NCBI GenBank assembly: GCA_027576995.1
Contig: JANBQC010000404.1
Coordinates: forward strand, 1-26,098
Reading direction: 5' to 3'
From: Dimargaris cristalligena
Lineage: Eukaryota > Kickxellomycota > Dimargaritomycetes > Dimargaritales > Dimargaritaceae
DNA: 26,098 nt
The first letter of the stretch is position 1, and every line of letters starts with the position of its first letter. The notes under the pieces were generated by a model, which was not told the origin of the DNA, searched no databases, and saw only the letters and a program-made list of their open reading frames with translations. Below are positions 1 through 11,703 of this stretch, piece after piece. A program made the position numbers and the translations under genes.

Positions 1-2124
1 CAGGGGCATACTTCCGATAAGTGCGAAAAATAGATAAAAAATAAAAGTAGGTAAAAAATGTGGTAAGTTCACCACAATAAGCCTTAGCAATGCTGCAGCT
101 ATGAATAGTAAATGCACTCTGCAATAGACAGAATGGGGTAAAAGATACCGAGGAGAGCAGTGGGCTGATAACTTGGTTGGTAAAAGAAAAGAGGGGATGA
201 GTGTGTTTATATATTCAACTGAGATGCCAGCCAGTTAGCCCAGTACTCGAAGCTCACTTTACATTCGCCTACAGATGGCAAACAAGGGCATTTGTTCTAC
301 CAAAGCTGGCTATAGTGTAACAACCCAAAGCCGCCTACATCGGAGACAATAACCATTGCGCCCCCGGACCAGCGGACTGTATTGTCGTAAATAACCACTT
401 CTAAGCCAACCAGCCACCCTGTTCTATTTTTACCCCTGGTGTCCCTTTCGAGGAATATGAATGGGGCTGGGGACTGCACTTAGTGCTATAGGAGGCCTTG
501 TTCGACGCCGGGATTTACCGGATCCCATCCAATGGCGATACTGAGGATATGCCATAAAGCCTGCCATTGTATAAGACCATACTTGCTAGGCTCGGTCAAG
601 CAGCCTTTAGGGGCCGCAATAGGAGGACCCACCCCTGATGTGAGACCATGGAATGTCCAACCATAGGAGAGAGGGATTGAGCATGAGTATCAGCTGGTTC
701 GGGTCCTCTCCCCTTCTCTGGTTATGTGCTGGTCGGTCATTCGTAGCCAATTGGCTGGCCCTATTAAGCGACTTATTCCGAATATACTCCCTCCCGCTAG
801 ACAAAGCTGTTGGTTCTTGTTATTGGTTAACCTGGTACAATTCTTGTGTCCCTAGCTCATACACTGCCTATGTGTCATGAGCTCAACCTCCTCTAAGGCC
901 TCGGAGGCACTTCAGCCCAACAACCACCTGTTGGTGGAAGAATTCCATACTTTACAGTTGGTGGTAGCCAGCTGCAAGGCCAGACTGGGATATTCATCGG
1001 GTTTACCCATTGCAGCCACTATTCGCTCATGTAATAGGTTCATTGTTGGGCTGTGCTGCTCTAGGTGGGTAGCTCGCGGTGCTTGGAACTAAAAAGTACA
1101 CTATGTTAGGGTGTTATCAATTAAAACAAATGCGTGATTTCCCTGAAGCTTGTAGCCTAATATTCCGCCTGCCTGCAGCAGCGCATAACTAGCAGGAAAT
1201 AATTAGTGTATATACTAATAAATCCAGGGGAAGGGGAACTAAGTGCCTAGAGGTTAATAGTTACCCATGGGTGGTTAGCTTAATACTAGGCAAAGAGGGT
1301 CCTGGATATCACATGGAACTCCCAGATTGGCAAAGTCCCCAAATGTAATTATTGAAAATTAAATTAGAATTTTATAATGATACATGGAATGTCATAGTAA
1401 TTCACCCTATGCTTATACCAAAGGGGCTCATGCAAGTTGGCTTCGATTACATAAAACACTTGAAGTCATTTAAGCTAGTAATTACTCAGCAGGAACAGTA
1501 ATTAAAATGGTGGCAATTACCAGTTGTTGTTGGGCCAGTGGTTTGAGGCCCCTCCCTTCTGGGACTAAGGCTGGGGTTGGACCCCTTATCCTCCCCGGGG
1601 TTGGCAGGGTCACTGGACATCAGGTTTGGAGGGCTCAAGGCGCCTGGGTGAATCATGGAGAACTCGGGAAACAGTCCTTCAGCTAGTCAGATCGGATCAG
1701 AGCTGTGCTCAGAGGTTGAACTGGGGTATGGTGCAAAATGCTCCACGTAAAATGGTCCTACACTCCTGTTATTGGAGTTAGGTGCTGGAGGAGCCACAAT
1801 GGCTATATACTGAGAATAAGATAATAAAATGCAGGAAAGTGAAAAATTGACTTCTGGTTGAAGTCCTTGGCTGATGCTGGGTAAAACACTGGGTGAAGTT
1901 AAAATAGATATTTATTCTGAATAATAAAAACTTATCTTGAAGATAACTTGCTGTTTTAAGGGCCGGCTGGGGACACTATATATATGTAAATTAATACTAT
2001 GAACTTAGAGTTATATTAATACTTTAGGACATTGTCCTCAGATGGACTAACAACCATAAAACCATGAAGGGAAAACTGGCTGGGTCTTCAAGTTTGACCA
2101 CTGTGTAAAAGAGAAAGAAAACAT

Positions 2125-2268
2125 ATATGGGAAAATGGAAGACAAAACTGCCTCAGATCCACCAGGGCATTTCTTGAAGGTGGGATATGGAAGAAAAGGA
2201 TATGGGAAAATGGAAGACAAAATTGCCTTGGATCTGCCAGGGCATTCTTAAAGATGGAATATGGAAGA
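2125..2268. repeat. Imperfect 75-bp tandem duplication
   Basis: Two head-to-tail copies are visible. Copy 1 runs about 2125-2199 and copy 2 about 2200-2268. Both open with ATATGGGAAAATGGAAGACA, continue through a shared block containing TGCC, GATC and CCAGGGCATT, and end near a shared ATATGGAAGA. They differ by scattered substitutions and a few short indels, so the duplication is not recent. There is no sign of coding function. Confidence 0.85.
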
Positions 2269-2620
2269 CTTCAATGTTGCTTGCTCATCCCGGTGTGAGC
2301 ACTGTTTGCAGCAAAGGCATAACTATGGATCTGGGGTATGCAGGCATCATGAATAGAGTATGGTGACTAGTTAGTCTCATGGAAAGGGAAATTATCCTGA
2401 CCCTTGGCAGTACACCTAGCATCCTTAGGGTATAACTGGTGAATTAATCTTTCGGAATTAATGAATTATAGGTTGATCCAAATGACCATCTTTTTTATAT
2501 CTTCTGGCTAGTGCCAAAGCAGTGAACTGGGAAGAGTACCTGGATAGTTCACCACTTGAGTACTTTAGTATTGGATAGCTCCAGCATCCACGCGCTGAGC
2601 TCAGGGGTTTAGGGAATGGG

Positions 2621-2656
2621 TTTGAGTTTGAGTTTGGGTTTGGGTTTGGGTTTGGG
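2621..2656. repeat. TTTGRG hexamer array
   Basis: Six perfect hexamer units lie head to tail: two TTTGAG followed by four TTTGGG, directly preceded by GGG. The unit is one base from the common fungal telomere unit TTAGGG, but the array is short, internal and flanked by unique sequence. A simple-sequence microsatellite is the plain reading. On the minus strand it reads as a Pro-Lys/Leu repeat in an otherwise unsupported frame. Confidence 0.9.
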
Positions 2657-3619
2657 ACCTGGCTCAGAGCGGCTTGATGTTGATATGGCTGGTTCCTGGC
2701 ATACAGCCATGGGGCCATTTGTAAGGGTAAAAGGACTGGATGATTTGGGGGCGCCGAAATTCATTGTTGGTAGTAAATATGGCTGTACAAGTAGGGGAAT
2801 AAAGTGCATTAGATTGCTTGGAGTAATCCGCAAGAAGAAGGGTGTTAATTGAAAGAGTAGTCTTGTTAGAGGAGTATTCTTTAAGTATTTGGCCACTATC
2901 TTTTTTTCACATGATTACAGGGACTTGGGTGTGGAAAAAATGGTTACTACAATAGGGCTAATGCTTTGCAAAGGGGAAATACTAGCAAGATGGAATGTGG
3001 TGGTATATTGGACTACCGGACTATTGCTTATAAAGAAAAAATATGTTAGTTACAGATTTGTTGAATTATTCTACGCAATAGAAATCCCACTCATATTTTT
3101 AATAAATTTCAGACATGAAAACTATTTTAACAAAAACAGCCAGCTGGTGAGAATGTAGTTCCGAAAAATTCTTTGGCTTGAACAACCTGAAAATGGGAGT
3201 TGGAACGACCTATACAATATACCAATTACATGCCAATAATTTTCCAATACATTGAATCTGTGGGCGCTATAATGGAAACTGATGGTCGCCAGAAACGTGG
3301 TATTATATAGCGGGCCAAAAGGCAATTCGGCGCGGATAACTTATATTTTAATTATATAAATATTTCGGTGGGAATCCATTACAGCAGACACTGAGTAATG
3401 TCGTATATTAAGAGATGCATGCTAGTATGTTATTATCGTAAAAGTGTGGAGCCGGGGGGTTTCTTTTAAATAAAGCAGTAGCTGCTTGGTAAAAACAATT
3501 AAAGTGATTTATATGGATCAGATGAAAACACTAGAATTCGATATCAAGGCCGGTCAGATCTTTTTCTTTAAAGTCCAAAAATAATAATAAGGCATAGACA
3601 ATGGGCATAATATAGTTTT

Positions 3620-3708
3620 TCATATGTTATTAAAATAATGCACCATGTAGAATATGTTAAGAGGCACCGTTTGGCAAAGCAGTATACTTCCAAAACACCA
3701 AGCTATTA
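3620..3708 (-). CDS. Candidate last exon of Iml1 (tentative)
   Basis: The Iml1 frame reaches a clean GTAAGT donor at 3866, in phase 1 after Met-Leu-Pro, and the unspliced frame would read on to 3811. The most plausible acceptor is a TTCAG ending at 3709, behind a T-rich tract on the minus strand. Joined there, the frame continues for about 29 codons to TGA at 3620-3622. The added tail is hydrophobic (Val-Ile-Ala-Trp start, Asn-Asn-Ile end) and has no counterpart in known Iml1/DEPDC5 C-termini. The only CTAAT near this acceptor is too close to it to be a good branch site, so another terminal exon or readthrough is possible. Confidence 0.3.
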
Positions 3709-3866
3709 CTGAATTAGCGAGTCCAAATAGAAAAAACACATAAAAATGCCAGTAATATAATAAAACTCGACATGCACAATAAACGCCCTTGCGTATGGCG
3801 CCCGCCCACTTTAGCCAAACCAATATAATACATATATATATAACAATATGGGATGATCCAACTTAC

Positions 3867-6800
3867 CTGGCAACATATTAGAAATGACGCTTAGACCGTA
3901 TTCTTTGTTCATCTGCTGGATCGTGCTACGCCACAGTTGATCGAGCTGATCCGAGTCGGAGCAGAAGTCCACGAGTTGCTGACGCAGTTGGTTGACTTGC
4001 TCGTAGGGTGACTGGAGGGAGCAGCCTCCTTCTCTGCCTTTCCCGGACTCGGTTAGGTGCCCGTCGGTCAGCTCCCCCGTCTGGTGGGAACTATTGGGCC
4101 CGGAATTAAGCCCCCCCAGGGTACCGGTTGTCAGGGATGATGAGGAAGTCATCAAATTACCTGTCAGATTATTGGTAGAGGAAAACCCCGGGCTACCTCC
4201 TCCGCCCACTGCTCCGCTTCCACCGGGTCCATTACTGGTAATGCTACTACTATTACCACTCCCACTAACGCCCCCAACCCCAACTCCTCCACTATTGGTG
4301 GATCCCGGGCCCACCAGGGCCGCGTTAGAGAACGAGTTAATACGGGTCAAGGCCGCGGCCTCCGTAGCCAAATGGAGGGAATTATTAATCCAACGGAGGC
4401 AACCGGACGACCGGATTTGAACAAAGGCCAGACCGGAGCGGTGGATATACTGGTGGTAGTCGAATTTATTCCGCGGGGGAATAGAGCGGACCACTTCCTC
4501 GGGGAAGAGGCGGTCGGCCTCACTGTCGAGAACGAAGTTCATGTGGGCCAGGACGGCTTCTTCGAAAAAGTACTTGGGGAGGAAATCCACCCAGCTCAGA
4601 TCTCCCACGGGCGAAGTAGTAGTGGTGGTGGCCGTGGTGTTAGTGGTAGTGTTGGTGGAGGTAATGGAGGTGAATTGGTGGGGGTCGCCCGCTACGGTAG
4701 CGGCCCGACTGTAACTCGTCAGTACCATACGGTCCATGACTTCCTCCACCGTGGGCGGGATAGCGAAGCGAATGTCCTGGGTGGACAAGAACGGGTGGTG
4801 ATTGGATAAATCATCGTCAGTCAGTCGGCGGGCGGGGACTTTGACTAGACGAAGCCCACACCGTTCCGCAACCCGGGTCCAGCTGCTGATTTGGTCCTCC
4901 ACCAGGGACGCCGTACAATTCAACCAATATAGGGTCAAGTGGAAACAGGCGATGGGCACATACACCTTGTCATACTCCAACATGGCCAGTTCCCGCCGGT
5001 CGCTCAGGCGTCGATCGTCAATGTTTACCGTGATCCGATCGGAAATGGGAATAGTGGGGCCCGTGATGGGTCCCAGGGACCGTTCGGACGATGCGCTGCG
5101 CACCGACGGCTGGTGGGGTGGGTGGCCTCCTCCCCCTCCATTGCGACTCTTGGGGATCACAGAAGTGATGGAGTTGGTTCCCTCCTGCACCGGCACCCCG
5201 TTGTAGGTGCGATTCCCTTTGACCGAGATGGGGACGGGTTTATGGGAAGTGAAGTAATCCCCCGATAGGGAGCGAATGGGAGTAGCACTGGTGGCCCCTC
5301 CCGCTTGGTGAACGAGGGAGAGGTTGCTCACCGAGAGTTTCGTCGCCAAGTGGTTGTAAGACCGCTTGCCTTGACTGTCGCGGAGTCCGGTGGGTCCGGA
5401 TCCGGGGGAGGATGTCGTTTTGGCCATATCCGACCCTTCGGAGCCTTCCCCGTTTGGTTTGCCCGAGTGGGAGGCCGAGGCCGGGGAACCCCCGTCGTAA
5501 GTAGACAAGAGAAGCGACGCGATATTAGCGAACCAAGCCCGCGAGATGGTGTGTTCGTTGGTGATGACTTCCCTCAAGTCGGCGGTGGTGCCTGTCGTAG
5601 GGGGGCCGCCGTCCGAGGTAACTGCTGAAGCGGTGCCGCGGCTCGCATCGCCGGTACTGGCGGTCGCGAGGGGAGACGGTTTATCGGACACGTAATTTAC
5701 GTTGAGTTGGTAAATCATCATATCGTCCAGGAAGACGCTTCGACCCCGACAGTGGTAGAACAGTTTCTGGTTCAGTAACGTTTGGGCGAATTTGGCGGCC
5801 TGGTCCCGGGTTTCGAACTCACTCATTTGACCCAATAACCAGTCCACGAATTCCTGGCCCAAGAAAGCGTTGGAGTAGAGTCGCCAATGCCAGCGCCGAA
5901 TGGCGATTTTGAGGCCACTATCGGGGTTTTGCATTTCCGTGGCGATATCGTAGAGGCTGCTTTGGGGGGTCAATGGCAAATGATCCCGTTTGCGGGACCG
6001 AACCTTGGGTGGGGCGGGCGTTTCGGTGGGCCCGCTAACCGTTTTTTCCTGTTTGGCGACCATATCCTGGTAGAACGCCGAGGGTCGCTTGGTGGTGATG
6101 GTGATTTGGAGTGTAGAAGGGGCCGACCGGGTGTCTCCTCCTCCGCCTTCCTTCCCTGCCGCCGCCTCCCGGTGGGTGTCAGTAGGGGCCCCCGGGGGGT
6201 TAGTTCGCTCCCCGGCCAAATTGGAGCCCAAAGGAGGTTCGGACCGTCGAATCCGAACCAGCACGTCCAAGAATCGACGGAATCCAGCGATACGCTGTTC
6301 TTCGTCCGACAACCGGGTGTTGCGGTTCGCTGAACTGGACTGGATGGGCGAGGCCAATTTCTCGAGAGGCACTAGGACCAAACGTACACAAGAGTAGGCA
6401 GCCTTATTCAAATGGTCGGAGTAGTCTACGATCAGCTGATCGCAGGTGTTCCACTGGTAGTCCGTTTTGTCGGCGTATTTAAAGATGATGGAACGGGGAA
6501 CGTAGGCCGAGGCGTACCGGCCCCAGAGCTGGTAGCGATACACCTGCTCTTCTCGGCGGTAATTCTGGGTCTTGACGTACCGCTTGGTGGTGATTTCATG
6601 GTTAGTGGGCTGGTAATGGATAATGTGGTAGTCCTGGCCGTTGGACAAGGTGTAATTGAAGGCCTGTCCAGTGATCTGGTCCCAGGTGGGCTCGGAGGTG
6701 GCCGGGCCGCTATCGGGAATTCCGTTTAGCAGGGAGTCGTACCCCGATGCCCCACGGAAGGCTCCTCCCGTTCGACCAGACATACGGCGGGATAGACTGA

Positions 6801-9800
6801 TGGATGACGAGTGATGGTGGTGCCCGTGATGCCCATGGTGGTGATGGGGGTGGGAGGAATAGGTGGTGTGAGAGGATGCCGGGTACTGGCTACTATGCTT
6901 ACCAGCCGGTAGATAGGACGGCATTTCATCGTAGCCCCCTAAACTGCGGAGTCCACCGGGTGGAGGCGGGTGGGCCGGGTTAGGACTGGGGTTGTGAGGA
7001 TCCCCGGGCCAGAGGGAGCCCGGCAGGGGTACGGCGGCGGGGGTAGCAGCACTGGGCACGACAATTTGGAACCCTTCACCAAAGCGGGCGGCTATCAAAT
7101 CGCAAAGCAGGGCCTTTAGTTTAGCCCCATGTTTGGGGTCGGCAGCGAGTTCCGGCAAAGTACTCGTAACCCGGGTACTCCGCGCCAACAAATCGGGGTC
7201 GGGGGTGAGGTTGGTGGGGTATTCTTGGTAGGATAGGGCCATCTGGGCCGGATCGGGCGGATGAAACGTGGTGAGAGGTAGATACGCCGGAGTGACCAAT
7301 GATTTCCACTGCACCGTCGAGCGACTGGGCAGACCCAGGTACACTGTCTCCCAGCGCCGGAACTGGCGTTGGAAGAGGGTGGATTTCTGGGCTTCGACGA
7401 AATAAATCTGGCGGGCGGCGGAGGGGTGGTTGTTGTAGGGGCCCACGAGGGTCGTGGTCTGGAAAGCACCCGAAGGGAGTACCGGACTAGCCAGCGCGAA
7501 CGGCTCGGGTGGGGCCGCGGGGGTCGTTCGAACTACACCGGGACGACCCATGGGAGTGGGTCCCCCCCGGGACGGTGGGACCCCTCCGGTGGGGGAAGGT
7601 CCCAAATCGGTACTATAGCGGGACCGCCAGGAATGGTTCGGGCCACCGCCAACATTACCCAGGCCCGAGGGCGAAAAGCGGGGGGCCCGTAGACTTTGGC
7701 TTAAGCCGCTAGTCGGCGGGGACTGTACCTCAGGGCCGGACGACCGAGGCATGGTGAGCCCCCGCAGTCCGGGTACCGTATTGTGCGGTAATTCGGAAGG
7801 TTCACCGGCCCATTTCTCCAGGACGTTCTCCGCGGAGTCCCCCCCATCCGGACCCAGGCCGCCCAAATCGATGGAGCTCTGGGCCGCCGGAGGTAGTCGA
7901 CCCGCAGGGGCTCGTTTAGCCGGCATGGAAGCCCGGCGGTCGGACCGACTGCGCAGGAGAAGCGGATGGTTGGGACCTAAGCTTTGCGCCCGTTGCTGGG
8001 AGCTTCGTTCCCAGAGGGCCGTACTTTGGCCATGACTGTATTGGCATAGAGGGACCTGTAGCGCCGGAGTGATACTACTGGCGTAGCTCGGGGCGTAGTA
8101 ATGGAACCAGGGATCGTGGGGGTTGGGAGCCCCGGGGAGGCGGTGGATTGGGCTGGGGGCCAGGGATTCGATACGGTACACCCGGTGGTGGCGGCCTCCA
8201 CTCAAGACGTCCGACTGGTGGGGTAGACTACCCCCCTCTTGCCCAGTGCGGAGCGAAGCACTCCGTTGGCCCATATCTAGTAAATGCCCACGCGCACTGG
8301 GGGATGCTCGTGAAATGGGTGGAGTGGCCGAGGAAGGGGAGTGGTGGTAACGGTGGGCGCGGCGGGGAAACTCCTCCATACGCGTGCCCCCCTCTCCGGA
8401 ACCAGCCAGGTCACCACCACCGGTTTTGGGTCGCTCGGGGTCGGATTCGGCCAATCGGGGTTCACTGACCCGATCGCCCGCTGATCGCAGAGCCATGAGG
8501 GGTTGTTGGAACGACGTCAGCCCCTTATCAGGGGAAGGGGCGTAGCTCCGGTCGGAGTCCCGTTGGATCTCCGCCAGTTCATAGCTGGGGGCAAAAATAT
8601 CATGGTCGTAGTGTCTCTGGACCGTGGGTAATAAAACGCCCTGTTTGGCCAATACATCAGTGGAGCGGCCCGTCTGGGAGGAGGTTCGGGAAAAGGACCG
8701 GGTGTGGTGGAAGTGGGAGCTGGACGCGGAGGGCCGCATGGGCGGGAGAACCACCGCCCCGCCCAGCTGGGGCTGAGATCGAAAACTACTGGACAACAAG
8801 GGGGCCGGCGGGGTACCCCCACTCTCCAGCCCCCGCGTTTGGGATTCGTCCATATTTGCGTAATGGGGGTTCGTTTCGGAGAGATCCACCGTATTCTCGC
8901 CGGCCTCCGTCGGGCCGGGGGAGTCCGTGCCCGGAATGCCCCCGGGGCCGCGCCGGGTTAGCGAGGGTCCCCGCATTAGCCCTACGGTGGCCGTATTACC
9001 ACTTGAACGGATATGTACCGCGGCCTGTCTCTCGCGGGACCGGGAAATGTCCTCACTGAGGTACGGTACCTGCCAAACGGTGCGCAAGTGTTTACCTGTA
9101 CCGGCCTTTTGGATCTCCGGCATGCGGCAATAGGGCTTGAACCGGTATTTGCTAAGCGCCTGGTGAACGAGGCAATTCTGCTGGTAGAAGCTGCTGTCCA
9201 CCCAAAAGGGCACAAAGTAAAACCAGTAGTCACTATCGGTATCAAGGTGGGTAAGGTGGGAACCCTGGGCGACGGCCTCGGGAGCCCCGCCGCGGGGTGC
9301 CCCCGCCGTCGTTGCCGCTACGGAACCTCGGTGGCGACCCTCCAGAGTAGCATGCGTGAGTCCCGGCGACGCCAAGTGGGTCTGTGATTGCGAGTGACTG
9401 TGACTAGTAAAATAGGACGGAGACGCAGCTGAGTGGGACGACTCTTCGGTACCTTGAGGGGTCCGAACCGTAGTAGAGCCCAAGTGCTCGTCGTAATATA
9501 AAATATCGATGGTGCTCTCAATGTGCTTTTTGATGGATGTGGGGTCGGTGGTGGTACCGGGTGAGTGTGACCGGCCCAAAAGTGGCGACTCTTGCATACC
9601 CAACAAATGGTGATTGGCTCCGGTGATGTGTCCGTAGGGAGCGTATTTGGTTGGTATGACGTCGTCGGCTTCGGTCGTCGGTTTGGCCCCCACTAGCCCC
9701 GTGTTAAAATACAGAGACTGATAAGTACGGAAGTCATTTTCGGACGAATCTCCGTGGATCTCAGCACGGCGCCAGGGAGAGGGTAAAGCGGATTTGAACC

Positions 9801-11703
9801 GAAAAACGGGGGCCCGGTGAAGCGGCTTGGGGGCTAGGCATACCACATCCACCCGGAGGTTGGCGTCGATTAAACGCTGGGTAGTCAGTCGCAGCAATGA
9901 TTTGCCCACGTCAAATACGCCGGCACTGGGGGTCACCACCACAATCTTAGGGCTGATTCGTAGCGTGTCGCGGGAATCGTGGCGGCGTTCGAATGAGTTG
10001 AGGGCCAGGTTGATTGCCTCCAGGATGTTACCGTGTAGAGCATAGGTGTGGCGACCCATGAGAGCACGCGGGCCGGTGCGACTGGACCTCGGGGCAGGCC
10101 CGCTGTCGTAATCGCCGGGACCCGACTGGGACTGGCTGGCCGGTGTGGGATGGGCCCATTGGTGCAGAGGGTCGGGGGTTTTGGACGACCCCTGGCTGGT
10201 CGATTGATAGGAGCTGCTTGATGTGTCATGGGTTTCCCCTACGGATCGGATGGACCGCATGATGTCGGCGTTAAAGTCGACGAAGTCCTGCCGTAGCAAA
10301 AGGGCCGCTTGGTCCTGGTTAGGGCACAGCAGGGATGCCTGGACGTTATCTGCGACTACCTTGTAATAATCCTTGTACCAGAACCGGAGATCCGGGTGCC
10401 AGCTTACCCCTTCGATTTGGAGGTGCTCTTCTTCGGTATAAACGAATCGCGAGAAGAGCACGAGGGTCACTAAATGTTTGGTTCCGTTTTCGCCCCACTT
10501 GCGGAACAAGTCAGTAAGGAAGTATTGAAGACCGCGTTCATAGTACAAGGTGCCGTCTTCCAGAAACTGCCACATTTCCCGGCTGAATTGGATAAAGATC
10601 ATGAAGCGGGCCGATACCGTTCGAAAGACCATTCGGGTTTGAGGGGTAACATAGGCCATACGGACGCCACCGCGGTCATTTTTGATCAGTTTGACCTTGG
10701 CCTGGAAGCAGCGTAAATAGTCGACGACCTGCCCCTCGTAGAGCACCTTGCCCGTGACTAAGGACTGGAAGCGGAGCATGTCACTCCGATCCACCAGGGG
10801 ATTGCGCAATTGGAGTTCAATGTAATGGGCGGTCGCCTGCGCCGGGTCGACTTTCTGAACCAGTACGGTCATCATCACGGTTAATTTGAGGCGGTTGGCG
10901 GTGGTTTGGGCGATCGAAATGGGGTTGGCCGTGGATACCCGGGCATGGTCCACCTCCGTGACTTGAAGGATGATCTCGGCGGAGGTGTCCACGGGGGAGG
11001 CGATATCCGCCCCATAAGCCGAGTTACGCCGGCTGCCGGTCCCGGGCCGTCCACCGCCTGCGAAGGGGGAGGAGGTGTATGCCCCGGCGGCGGACTTACC
11101 CAGTCCGGGGGTGGCCCCTACGTTCGGGGTACCGGGCCGGGAAGCCCCGTGGCCGGCGTACTGGACTATTTAGGTATTACAAGTGTGTTTTAGAGAGAAT
11201 ATAGGGGTATACTAGAGGGGTTAGGTACTAGTGATTTAAAAGGAACACCCAATGGTTCCTACGAACCGCGCTTTTCCCATTGTATAACCCATAATATCTA
11301 TGGAGTTAAGCGAACCCGGCGTTGGGGTGATGTACTTTACGTTAGGGTGCACAAAGCAGGATTCAAAAAGTTGGCCAGTATGGAATCTCCGCAAGGACCT
11401 ACCTTGGTTTATGATGGGATTGACGGTGAGGTTATCCCCAAACGGATGGGACGGAGCAGGAGGGGGGCCCTGATTCCCACTGCGGAAGTGCGGGGAATTG
11501 GCCGGTTTGGCGCCATAGTCGTCGTTATTGGAGGTAGTCGACGTTGGCGCATTGGCCGCGGTGGTGCTCAACAGAGGGGCGATGCGAAGCAGGTCGCCTA
11601 CCACGATATTGGGGAAGTAGTCGGAGCAGATAATCACATCTTTATCGGGAGTAGTGGAATCGTGGAAGCGGAGCGAGCATTTTTTGGCATTGAGCCAATC
11701 CAT
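3867..11703 (-). CDS. IML1: Iml1/DEPDC5, SEACIT (GATOR1) complex subunit
   Basis: This encodes the fungal orthologue of Iml1 (human DEPDC5). With Npr2 and Npr3 it forms SEACIT/GATOR1 at the vacuole, which acts as GAP toward the Rag/Gtr GTPase Gtr1 and shuts off TORC1 when amino acids run short. Exon 1 is 11703-11403 (ATG at 11703). The intron starts at GTAGGT (11402) and the best phase-matched acceptor follows a pyrimidine tract at 11058. Exon 2 runs 11057-3867 with no interruption, giving about 2,497 residues. In order I see: the N-terminal domain with YFPNIVVGDLLRIAP (about residue 35) and TRMVFRTVSARFMIFIQFS (about 240-260); the SABA-type segment with VVVTPSAGVFDVGKSLLRL (about 470) and VDSSFYQQN (about 720); WKSLVTPAYLPLTT (about 1360); a DEP domain (about 1800-1890) with RRWHWRLYSNAFLGQEFVDW; and the C-terminal domain from about 2110. 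Yeast and human proteins are near 1,600 residues. The excess lies in Ser/Pro/Gly-rich inserts, a His-rich run (about 1500), a Thr run and a Gly/Ser insert inside the C-terminal domain. No in-frame stop breaks the gene. The 5' intron ends and the last exon are the uncertain parts. Confidence 0.93.

Larger units (their letters stand above)
1..3619. other. Gene-poor region, no supported gene
   Basis: I see no convincing gene here. Open frames are all under about 100 codons on both strands, many lack an ATG, and none resembles a family I know. The longest, around 2609-2896 on the minus strand, opens with GTG, and its Pro-Lys tail is simply the translation of a hexamer repeat. The region contains a 75-bp tandem duplication (2125-2268) and a TTTGRG hexamer array (2621-2656). 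A heavily decayed mobile element could be present, but no terminal repeats, target-site duplications or polymerase motifs were seen. Confidence 0.6.

Noticed and set aside
607..1092. Short frames on both strands, considered as remnants of a retroelement
   Set aside because: No reverse transcriptase, integrase or intact zinc-knuckle motif, and no terminal repeats. Stops interrupt every extended frame.
4094..9521. Many open frames of 60-150 codons on the plus strand opposite Iml1
   Set aside because: They are by-products of GC-rich antisense reading of a long conserved gene. They show skewed Gly/Arg/Pro composition and no domain, and Iml1 homology fixes the minus strand as coding.
9783..9797. 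Minus-strand CGGTTCAAATCCG resembling a B box
   Set aside because: It lies within conserved Iml1 coding sequence (FRFKSALP) and has no tRNA fold around it.
10990..10992. GTG as start of the large Iml1 frame
   Set aside because: The frame continues upstream, and the missing N-terminal block (YFPNIVVGDLLRI) lies in exon 1 with an ATG at 11703.
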